From positions 21,617,079 through 21,681,078 of the forward strand of contig CM049307.1 in assembly GCA_026874595.1 (NCBI GenBank): a stretch of DNA of 64,000 nucleotides, written 5' to 3'. The notes below the pieces were generated by a model. The model saw only the letters and a program-made list of their open reading frames with translations. It had not been told where the DNA came from and did no database searches. A program made the position numbers and the translations under genes. This document shows positions 56,562 to 64,000 of this stretch, in pieces (positions within the stretch are counted from its first letter, which is position 1; each line of letters begins with the position of its first letter). The stretch is from Sipunculus nudus (lineage: Eukaryota; Annelida; Sipuncula; Golfingiida; Sipunculidae).

Positions 56562-56662
56562 TCGCACTTAGAAGAACGATGACGTAGCACACATAATGTG
56601 CTACGTCACAGATAATTGAGTACAATTGGAAAAAAATAAAACTCTCCTTGTGCTGACTACAG
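56562..56662 (-). repeat. Split direct repeat A1 (5' end of the Ngaro-like element)
   Basis: 101 bp matching A2, including the same 10-bp hairpin. It contains the 5' leader and presumably the promoter. Confidence 0.92.
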
Positions 56663-56731
56663 ATTATTCTTTATATATAACCTAGTAAGAAAAATCAAGT
56701 GTAAAGGTTACTCTAAAGGAGCTGGTTATAC

Positions 56732-57475
56732 TGTTACGGAACCAAATATCAACAGATCACGTATGCGTGATGAACATAAATTTTGTACATGAAATAAAAC
56801 AAATCATATTCTGTAACACTAGGCAGCGTGAAATGTCTAAGGGAATGAGTAAGGAAGTCAGTGTTTTTTTTTGTTAACAAATAACCTTTATTTATTCTTA
56901 AAACAACCCTAACATTACAATACACTAAATCAATATAATTATACAGTAAAACAGCGGTATAACAACAAATCAATACAATCACACAGTAAAATACACAAAG
57001 TGCACAGTACCTGGATACCACCACCGTCACAAAGTCTAAATGCACAAAATCCAGGAGAAAGTCTGAAGAAAATCTATAATTGCCGCACTCGTCGGATAAG
57101 GTCCCAAAAACTGGCACACACGCTTCTGCGTCCGCTGGAAATCTTCACTGCTGCTCTCTCTATCGGCTCTATAACGCAGCCTCTTTATATACCTTCACCC
57201 CAAGCCGAGAATTTTCCACTTCTCGAACAGTCTAAATGATCTTACACAACACAGTAAACACGCGTTACAGGAATCATCTAGAAGAACATCGCAATGTGTG
57301 TCTCTACATACCAGGGTCCACATGTGACTCACGACAAGGCGAGAAAGCCCAAGGCTAGCATGACAACGAGAGTTCAACCAGTACGGATTAAACTGAGAAT
57401 GTAACAAACGGACCGGCGAGGGTGTCACAACACGAGTTATGCCCGAGTCACACAATAAGAAGAGCACCTGTAACA
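56732..57475 (-). mobile_element. 3' LTR of the second Gmr1-like gypsy element
   Basis: 744 bp on the minus strand, TGTTACAGG...CCGTAACA. A TATA box lies at about 57183-57193 (GGTATATAAAG on the minus strand) and AATAAA just before GGTTATTTGTTAACA. It matches the solo LTR at 7732-8553 and the pieces at 43779-44715. It directly follows the polypurine tract of the pol fragment upstream, so it is the 3' LTR. Confidence 0.92.
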
Positions 57476-57487
57476 CTCCCCTTCTGT
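57476..57487 (-). promoter_or_regulatory. Polypurine tract
   Basis: ACAGAAGGGGAG on the minus strand abuts the LTR start. It is similar to AGGAGGGGAGG of the first Gmr1-like element. Confidence 0.85.
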
Positions 57488-57494
57488 AAGAAAG

Positions 57495-57519
57495 AGAAAG
57501 TTTTCACGGAAAACTTTCT
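57495..57519 (-). promoter_or_regulatory. Stem-loop upstream of the polypurine tract
   Basis: A perfect 11-bp stem (AGAAAGTTTTC with GAAAACTTTCT) closes a 3-nt loop. It lies between the RNase H stop and the polypurine tract, the same place as the 15-bp stem at 24039-24072 although the sequence differs. Confidence 0.85.
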
Positions 57520-57603
57520 TTAGCGATCACAATCACTAAATATTTACAACATCTCAAAAACATCTTATTTACAACATTACATAAACATCTTGTTTACAAC
57601 ATT

Positions 57604-58594
57604 TCATAAACATCTCGATAAGCAATCAGCAAGTACATTGTCTTTCCCTTTAATGTTTATGATATCAATATTGTAATCCTGTAAGAACAAACTCCATCTC
57701 AACAATCTTTGATTTTTACACTTCAACTTGTTCATGAACGTGAGGGGATTGTGATCACTGAAGACAATGACAGGCCTGACTGATAAAGTAACATATACTT
57801 CAAAATGTTGCAATGCCAAAACCAAAGCCAAACATTCTTTTTCAATAGTGGTGTAGTTTTTCTGGTTTGCATTAAACTTTCTTGAGAAATAACAAATTGG
57901 ATGATCTATGCCATCATTGCCTTCTTGTAACAACACAGCACCAGCAGCAGTATCACTAGCATCTACAGCTAACTTAAAAGGTACAAAAAAGTCTGGAGCT
58001 GCCAAAACTGGTGAACTTCGCAGAATTGCTTTCAAATTCTGAAATGCATTTTCACACTGAACACTCCATACAAACTTTTGTTTCTTCTTTAACAAATTAG
58101 TCAAAGGTTCAGCTACAGCAGCAAAATTTGGACAAAACTTCCTGTAGTATCCAACCATACCAAGAAAATGCATTATTTGCTTTTTGTTTTCAGTTTTAGG
58201 AAATGCAGAAATAGCACTTATTTTAGCATCAACAGGTTTTACCTGACCCTGCCCTACAATATGACCCAAAAATGTCACCTGTGCATGACAAAACTCAGAT
58301 TTTACCAAGTTGACGGTCAGACGTGCTTCACTGAGTCTTTCGAAGAGGTCGTGAAGAGTTTGCAGATGTTTCTCCCAGGTGTCGTTGTACACGATAAGGT
58401 CATCAATATATGCGTCACAGCCCTGAATGTCCTTGACAACCATTTGGATGAGGCGCTGAAACGTGGCTGGCGAGTTCTTCATGCCAAACGGCATAACTTT
58501 ATACTGGTGCAGTCCTTGCGGCGTCACAAATGCGGACATTTCATTCGCTCGTTCTGTCAGCGGAACTTGCCAGAATCCTTTTAGCAAGTCAAAC
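57604..58594 (-). pseudogene. pol: RT-RNase H fragment of the second Gmr1-like gypsy element (5'-truncated)
   Basis: About 330 codons, entering at FDLLKGFWQVPL because the LINE at 58595 removed everything upstream. Visible motifs: PFGMKNSPATFQRL, catalytic AYIDDLIVYND, TFLGHIVGQGQ, FLGMVGYYRKFC, then RNase H with AVDASDTAAGAVLLQ, TTIEKECLALVLALQHF, FSDHNPLTF and KGKDNVLADCLSR. The frame stops at 57604 only ~130 bp before the LTR, so no integrase follows RNase H. Integrase must have been upstream, the Gmr1-like order. It is close to, but a different family from, the element at 17800. No nonsense codon lies in the surviving part. Confidence 0.92.
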
Positions 58595-59940
58595 TTTTTT
58601 TTTTTTATTATTACTACTACAAATATACATACAATACAAAAACAGTACCATAATGCACAATTCACATTCAGCACATTTTTGTGTATCGAAGTTATCTATA
58701 TATAATGTCTGCTTGGCATGTTATAGTATAATTTTTAAATATATCCGCATAAATACATGCCCATATACATTTATATGCATATCTACACATGTACAGGTTT
58801 ATGTACTTTTTATATTCACCCATTTGTATACATATTTACGTTCACATGCATATATTTACCTATGCATGGACGTATATCATCAGATATTTTCAAATTTGTG
58901 CAAGTTTCGACCATTTTAAATTATGTTTAGCTATTTTACCTTTGTTTTTAGCTATTTGGTATTCTATATCCCTCGTTTGTTGTAAAATTATTTTATATTC
59001 ATATAAGTTTAACATTGACAAGTTGTCTCGAGCTTTAAATACTAGTTCTTTATACAATAACAACATGAGATTAACTAGATTTGATCCGTGTGATGATGGC
59101 TCTACCCCTCCAATAATTTTCATGTTTTCTGTATCAGGTAGGTATATATCTTTTGTTTTTAGCCAACACATGACATCATAATAAAGCTTGCAAGACTTAT
59201 CACATTCAACGAATAAATGTTGGATGGATTCTGGATACCCAGAGCATAATGAACATATATTATTGTCTTTAATTTTCCACTGATACAATTTATAATTAAC
59301 CCCAAGAATATTATTCAAGATCTTGTACTGAAACATACGCTTATTAGCACTTATAGAACTTTTATAAATTGCATTGTAAGCTTCATCCCAAGCTATTTCT
59401 ATCTGATTTCTCTGAAAATAATCTTGAGCAGTGGGAATCGTAAAAAGTGTATCCCTATATAAAGCATATATAAGTTTAGTATTTATCTTACTAATATTCA
59501 CTGTTTTACCATCCATCAGTGTCATATGTCCCGGCGTTAGTACATTGTCTTCCAGACAATATGATTCCTTTATTATTACAAACCACCTTTGAGGTATTGC
59601 AGAGAGTAAAGACCACCAACTGAGGAAACTCTCTTTTGGAACTTTATCTAAATAGCAAATTACCTTTCCTTTATCATCAATAATATCTAAAACAGTATTA
59701 ATGCCTCGTTCTGATATACCTCTATACAATATTGATTTTCCAGCCACTTTAATGTTTTTGTTGTTCCACAACGGTTGCAGTAATAAATATTCAGTGGTAT
59801 CAGGAATTTTCTGAAAACATTCGGCCCAATATGTTAAACATTCTCTATAAAATGGAAGGATGTTATTTGGTATGCGGCAGATATCGAAATTATTACTATT
59901 CGTTTGCAATCCTCCTATTTGATTTAAATAATATTGTGGA
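58595..59940 (-). pseudogene. 3' part of an L1/Tx1-like LINE ORF2
   Basis: The minus-strand frame is meaningful from about 59940 (PQYYLNQIGG) to the stop at 58890. It carries C-terminal LINE sequence (LPFYRECLTYWAECF, LWNNKNIKVAGKSILY, GINTVLDIID) and a zinc-binding CX2CX8HX4C cluster (CSLCSGYPESIQHLFVEC). About 290 bp of 3' untranslated DNA and a 12-base A run (T at 58595-58606 on plus) end at the disrupted gypsy pol. Residues read upstream of 59940 on this strand are antisense to the endonuclease and not real. The RT core is missing. Confidence 0.85.
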
Positions 59941-61093
59941 ACCTCATGGAACCTCTCGCAGTTGTGGGGTGATGACACTGATTGGTAAAGCTGTAGAATT
60001 TGAGCTGAAAGAAAAGATATTAGATGACAGTGGTAGATTTGTAATTTTATATGGAATATTGCAAGGCATGAATCGTGTATTAATAAATTCGTACGCACCA
60101 AACATACAGACAGAACAAATTCGTTTTCTACACCAGATAATAGAAAAAATTCGCTCTCTTGATACAGATGAGTCCACTACTTTGATATGGGGAGGGGACT
60201 TCAACTTTATTATGGATTCTATAGATAATGAAGGAGGCAGGGAAGTTTTAAAAGTTAGATCTATACAAACTATAAAGCGAGCAATGCTTGAATTGAATTT
60301 GTGTGATATTTGGAGATTAAGGCATCCAAGCAAAAAAGAATTTACCTGGCGTAGTCTTAATCCAATAATCCAACGTAGACTAGATTACTTTTTAATATCA
60401 GAGACGCTTCAATCAACAGTTTCTGAGTCTGAGATATTGCCATCCGTAGGAACGGATCATTCTGGCATAAAATTAAAATTTATTTCTGATGAAGTAAGAG
60501 AACATGGCCCGGCTTCTTGGAGGTTTAATAATTCTCTTTTGGATGATGCAGATTATGTTAAATCGTTGAGCGAAATGATATCTAGATGGAGAACTGAATA
60601 CTCTAGAAATATAAAGGACGATAGATTTCTATGGGAGATATTAAAATATAATATTAGGAAATATACAATAACACACTTCAAAAGAAAGGCCAAAAACTCT
60701 CGCTATAAAATTTGTGAATTGGAGAAACGAGTCAGTAATCTCGAAAAATCTATAACAGCCAATAGAAATCAGGAAATAATATTAGAATATAAGAAGTTGA
60801 AAGAAGAGTTATAGGAATGTTACAACAAAATTACTAAAGGGATAATCATACGTTCCAGAGTACAAAGGTATGAGCAAGGTGAAAAGAGTAACAAATACTT
60901 TTTGGGGTTAGAAAAATATCGAAAATGCAAAACTAGTGTCAGAAATATAATCATGGATGGTGTCGAAATACGAGACGAGAAACAAATTCTGAATATTATT
61001 AAACAATTCTTTAAGGACAAATATAGACGTAGTAGTAATATTACTGCTGAGGAGTGTAAAAGCTTTTTAAATAATGTAGTAGGAACGGATTAA
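59940..61093 (+). pseudogene. Endonuclease and pre-RT part of the LINE, inverted relative to its 3' part
   Basis: From about 59940 the plus strand encodes an N-terminally truncated AP-type endonuclease: GTSRSCGVMTLIGK, LIWGGDFNFIMD, CDIWRLRHPSKKEFTWRS, RRLDYFLIS and GTDHSGIKLKF. The linker after it includes RYEQGEKSNKYFLGLEKYRK, the usual pre-RT motif. One in-frame TAG (60812-60814) breaks it. The frame ends at TAA 61091-61093. Endonuclease nicks target DNA for target-primed reverse transcription. Its orientation opposite to the 3' part indicates a 5' inversion (twin priming) or later rearrangement. Confidence 0.88.
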
Positions 61094-62310
61094 ATGACCT
61101 GCCCAAGGATCCGGGACCCGTCATAGGACCCCCCAGTTTTACGCCAGAAGACCTCCGGTGAGTGTCGTGTGTATAAGGGCCGAGCTGTAGAGAGCCATCG
61201 AGGAGTCCATGTCCGATTGGAGCTGCCTGTTGGCGTGTTTGAGGTCGTACTACGAGGTGAGACTACCTACATCTACTATAATGGCGACGAAGGATGATTT
61301 GGAGCGGGTTTAGCCCCGGTTTTACCTCTTAGATAGTCGGTAGTCGTTGTATCTAGATCTTAGCTCGGCAAGGAGCCGCCATTTTGCTTGGCGCGCTAGT
61401 CAAAAACTTTGGTCCCTTTGCTGACTTCAGCAGTCGAGACAAGCTTAGTACAGCGTTGTCTTGTGTTTACTTAACTGGACAATTAGTTGTTCTTGCCTGT
61501 TATTGTACTGGATAGAGCTGTCAATAGTCTTAGTGCTAGCAATAGTCGAATTTCGGTCTTCTCCATATCGTTTTGATCAGAGCTGTGATCACGTGACCCC
61601 GTGTTTCTGGTCAAGATCCCCGAAATTCTTCACTCTGAACGATTTTTTGTCACGTATTTCCTTGAGTATTGCCCTAGAATATTTCATATTCTTCTCTGCC
61701 CCCTTGATTAGCTGCAATTTCTGTGGTTACAGGCAATTTTCCTTTATATACCTTGTTAGGTTCGGAGTTTGTACGAGTTTATACTTGTATGCTATCACTG
61801 TAGTATTAGCCCCTTTTGTAGTTCACAGTCTGCCTGTACTGAGGCCCAATCTTGTATTTTTAATGTGCAGGTAATGTCAAGGTTGTTTGCTGACAAAATT
61901 TTTTTTAAGCCATCAGTAGTAATGGGTGGGTAAGCAGGAAGCATGAGGTAACCCCATATTGCTGTTGTTGTATTGTGCTTCCACCAAGTTCTTTTATAGT
62001 CTATTATAGCCTGGACAGGTACTTTTAGTGTAGTAGGTCCCGATACTTTTTGCATTATTTGTCATATTCCTCTTTAAACTGTATAGATCTGGACCCTGTG
62101 CATGCACTTTGCTGGCTTACTTGCTTGTTCATGTTGTTGAGCCCCTATTACCTTTGTTGTTGGTTATGAGCCTGGCATTGCTTTTTGCTAAATTTGCGCA
62201 TCCCTAATCAGCTTGCGTTGTTTGTTTTGCTAATCATTGAATATTCCTTGCGTGCATTGGGCTCCCTGTCACACAGGCAACCTTCCCTGTCCCTTGTTAC
62301 AACTGGCATC
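61094..62310 (+). mobile_element. Start of a third LTR retrotransposon: probable short LTR and long leader
   Basis: The gag frame downstream must be preceded by an LTR and leader. A short LTR may run from TG 61095 (or a little later) to about 61271, with TATA-like GTGTATAAGGG near 61170. The LTR boundaries are not proven, because the partner LTR is outside the window. From 61300 to 62310 I see only non-coding leader-like sequence. Confidence 0.45.
61282..61299 (+). promoter_or_regulatory. Candidate primer-binding site
   Basis: TGGCGACGAAGGATGATT starts with TGG, as primer sites do, and resembles the complement of a tRNA-Ser(GCU) 3' end as I remember it, with one extra base. It lies just after a plausible LTR end. 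Confidence 0.4.
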
Positions 62311-64000
62311 ATGGCCCAATTTCAAAATTCTATTGATGTAAGTTCTGCTTCGGTGTCCCAATTGGTCACCTATTTAACGGATATGCTGTCCCCAGCCACT
62401 ATCCTCCACATTGTTCGGTTGCGTGAGTCAACCCCTGATTTTGGCCTACCTGATTTGGCTCATGCTACTGGTCTAGCGTTAACCTTTTGGGAGCGTCTTT
62501 CCCGGGAAGGCAAGATTCGTCTTTCGGGTAAGACGGGTGGGCCCCCGAATCCCGGCCCAAACGATTCCTCCATAGATCGAATCCTTCATGCACTTCCTAC
62601 CGAAGCTGTATATGTCCCGCCTCCAAATATGTTGAGGGAGGGGAGTGTAAGAGGTGACTGTTTACCCCAGTCTAGAGGTGTGGGAATGCGAAATGGTCCC
62701 AGTGTAGACCAAACCCAGCCTGAACTCGGTCGTCATGCTGGAGCCCCCAGTAATGAAGGCAGTAGTCCAGCGTCAACGGCTGGATATTCCCAGCAAGGTA
62801 TAAGTAACCTTGACATATTAACGATGATTGGGAATTCAGGTCCTCGGTCCACCCAGGGCGATATTAGGGGGGAAGTATACTATCAGGGAACAAATGAGGG
62901 TTTTGACCCAGCTACAGGTCCTGCTTTAAGCGTGCGTCGAACTTCTGCCCCCTTACCAGTGAATTCACGCCCGGGTACTCAACCGGCCTCAGGTAATGTG
63001 GGTCCCTATAATCACACACAGCGGGAGGCGTATGACCAGGGCGTCCTCTGGGCTCAGCCCACTAGATCCAGCCGAGTTAGCAACAAGAAACGGCCTTCAA
63101 GGCCTAAGAAGAGTGTAGACAGACACGAACGGCGTCGCCGGCATAGGTCCAGTTCCTCTGAGTCAAGCGACTCAACCTCCGAAGAACGTGGCGGCACACG
63201 GTCCCGTAAGAAGCATCACCGGCGTCGGGTTAGGTCCATCAGCTCTAGTGATGGTTCGAGGCATAGGAGAAGGGATAACAGAGCCAGTTCTTACTCCGAA
63301 GATTCAGACTACTCTTGTTCACCTCACCGCCATGGCACCAGAAGGAGAAGAAGGAGCCCAGACATCATGAAGTTAGGCACCTTCACAGGCGATAGGAATT
63401 GGAGTGGTTTCTTCTTCCAGTTCCAGAGGTTGGCAGACAGGCGAGGATGGTCTAGACACAAGAAAGCAGAAAAACTTGTCGACTCCCTTGGTGGGAGGGC
63501 CCTTGATTATGTCAGAGAGCTTGAATTGGAAGGTGACTACAAACGCTTAACTAAGAAGTTAGAGCAACGTTTCGGCAAGAGAGATGCACCTATCACTGTG
63601 CGTAGGGAGCTTCAGTTTGCAAGACAGGAGGACCAGGAGACCCTGGAGGAGTTTAGCGAAAGGGTTCACGTCCAGGTCATAAACGGTTTCCCGGGCGCCA
63701 CAGAAGATACAATTCAACAGCTTGCCATTGAATACTTCCTGAGGGGATGCGGCGACAAGAAAGCAGCAGTTAGTGCCATGGGAAGGAACCCAAAATACCT
63801 CCACAAAGCTCTTCAATACGTGAAGGATGCCATCAACAACCACCGAGCCATTTATGGGAAGATACACATAGCCCGTAAAACGGTAACGTTCGCCGAGAGT
63901 GCAACGTCAGATATGGAAGGTCAAGTTGACACAAAGCAGGCCCAGTCGACAATATCTGAAAGGGTCAACCCGCGGAATGGCACACAACCCGAAACCAGCG
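62311..64000 (+). CDS. gag: Gag of a third gypsy-type LTR element (runs off the window)
   Basis: An uninterrupted frame from ATG 62311 (MAQFQNSIDVSSAS) to the window end, 563 codons so far. The N-terminal ~110 residues contain a helical region (SQLVTYLTDML...ATGLALTFWERLSREGKIRLSG). A Ser/Gly/Pro/Gln-rich linker follows, then a strongly basic Arg-Ser tract at about residues 265-350 (RRRRHRSSSSESSDS, RRRRRSPDIMK). The capsid domain (retrotransposon gag family) spans about residues 350-515: KLGTFTGDRNWSGFFFQF, GGRALDYV, LEQRFGKRDAPITVRREL, ETLEEFSERV and AIEYFLRGCGDKKAA. Zinc knuckles and pol would lie beyond 64000. No lesion was seen, so the copy may be young. Confidence 0.88.
   Translation, partial: MAQFQNSIDVSSASVSQLVTYLTDMLSPATILHIVRLRESTPDFGLPDLAHATGLALTFWERLSREGKIRLSGKTGGPPNPGPNDSSIDRILHALPTEAVYVPPPNMLREGSVRGDCLPQSRGVGMRNGPSVDQTQPELGRHAGAPSNEGSSPASTAGYSQQGISNLDILTMIGNSGPRSTQGDIRGEVYYQGTNEGFDPATGPALSVRRTSAPLPVNSRPGTQPASGNVGPYNHTQREAYDQGVLWAQPTRSSRVSNKKRPSRPKKSVDRHERRRRHRSSSSESSDSTSEERGGTRSRKKHHRRRVRSISSSDGSRHRRRDNRASSYSEDSDYSCSPHRHGTRRRRRSPDIMKLGTFTGDRNWSGFFFQFQRLADRRGWSRHKKAEKLVDSLGGRALDYVRELELEGDYKRLTKKLEQRFGKRDAPITVRRELQFARQEDQETLEEFSERVHVQVINGFPGATEDTIQQLAIEYFLRGCGDKKAAVSAMGRNPKYLHKALQYVKDAINNHRAIYGKIHIARKTVTFAESATSDMEGQVDTKQAQSTISERVNPRNGTQPETS

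Larger units (their letters stand above)
52478..56662 (-). mobile_element. Complete Ngaro/DIRS-like tyrosine-recombinase retrotransposon
   Basis: 4185 bp on the minus strand. It has split direct repeats in the order A1 (56562-56662), ORFs, B1 (52736-52809), A2 (52635-52735), B2 (52478-52551). A1 and A2 are 101 bp and nearly identical; B1 and B2 are 74 bp and nearly identical. This arrangement defines Ngaro-type elements. Such elements replicate through a circular DNA made by reverse transcription and integrate by tyrosine recombinase without target duplications; none is seen. Three coding regions follow in order: gag-like, RT-RNase H, recombinase. I see no methyltransferase domain, which favours Ngaro over DIRS1 or PAT. 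Only the recombinase is visibly damaged. Confidence 0.93.

Noticed and set aside
58168-58584. 138-codon plus-strand frame
   Set aside because: Antisense to the gypsy RT-RNase H fragment, with no motif of its own.
58595-58674. N-terminal extension of the gypsy RT frame (MLNVNCALWYCF...)
   Set aside because: It is read from the LINE 3' tail and A run; the gypsy sequence begins at FDLLKGFWQVPL.
59941-60101. First ~54 codons of the minus-strand LINE frame
   Set aside because: Antisense of the inverted endonuclease segment; homology to LINE proteins starts at about 59940.

Overview
The window is AT-rich eukaryotic DNA made almost entirely of mobile elements, their fragments and satellite-like repeats. 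I found no convincing host protein gene, rRNA, tRNA or CRISPR array. The element families (Ty3/gypsy with integrase before reverse transcriptase, a Ngaro/DIRS-type tyrosine-recombinase retroelement, an L1/Tx1-like LINE, foldback and MITE-like DNA elements), the many poly-G/poly-C tracts and dispersed repeats ending in GACGGACGG...CATAAGCTCACAGG-type sequence suggest an aquatic invertebrate, most likely a mollusc. That assignment is inference.

Layout. 1-7.7 kb: unique-looking AT-rich DNA with one copy of a ~278-bp repeat family. 7732-8553: a solo LTR with ATAT target duplications. 10247-17187: a ~6.9-kb unit with short terminal inverted repeats (CACTCTAAAAA...) and arms packed with ACATGT palindromes. 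17.4-26.6 kb: a degenerate ~150-170-bp satellite split by a complete LTR retrotransposon (17800-25299; two ~1.21-kb LTRs, CGTG target duplication, tRNA-Pro-type primer site, gag with SCAN-like capsid and zinc knuckle, protease, then integrase before RT-RNase H). 29.6-30.3 kb: a foldback repeat carrying a 350-bp MITE with a perfect 9-bp target duplication. 32.3-38.1 kb: a second copy of that foldback, split by a 5.4-kb element that contains 278-bp tandem repeats. 40.0-41.0 kb: ~350-bp tandem repeats. 41.1-43.8 and 46.0-50.6 kb: a segmental duplication; its second copy carries a 1601-bp foldback insertion with TGGTC target duplications, and the first copy shows the empty site. Between the copies lies an inverted pair of LTR pieces.

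52.5-64 kb is a nest of retroelements. 52478-56662 is a complete Ngaro-like element on the minus strand with split direct repeats A1-ORFs-B1-A2-B2, gag-like, RT-RNase H and tyrosine recombinase frames; the recombinase is frameshifted. 56732-58594 is the 3' end (RT-RNase H, hairpin, polypurine tract, LTR) of a second integrase-first gypsy family, the one that left the solo LTR at 7.7 kb and the LTR pair at 44 kb. An L1-like LINE with an internal inversion (58595-61093) interrupts it. From about 61.1 kb a third LTR element starts, whose long gag frame (62311 onward) runs off the window.

The strongest biological points are the integrase-RT-RNase H order with a SCAN-like Gag (Gmr1-like lineage), a stem-loop just upstream of the polypurine tract in both Gmr1-like families, the intact recombination architecture of the Ngaro-like element, and several insertions that can be dated relative to each other by target duplications and an empty site.
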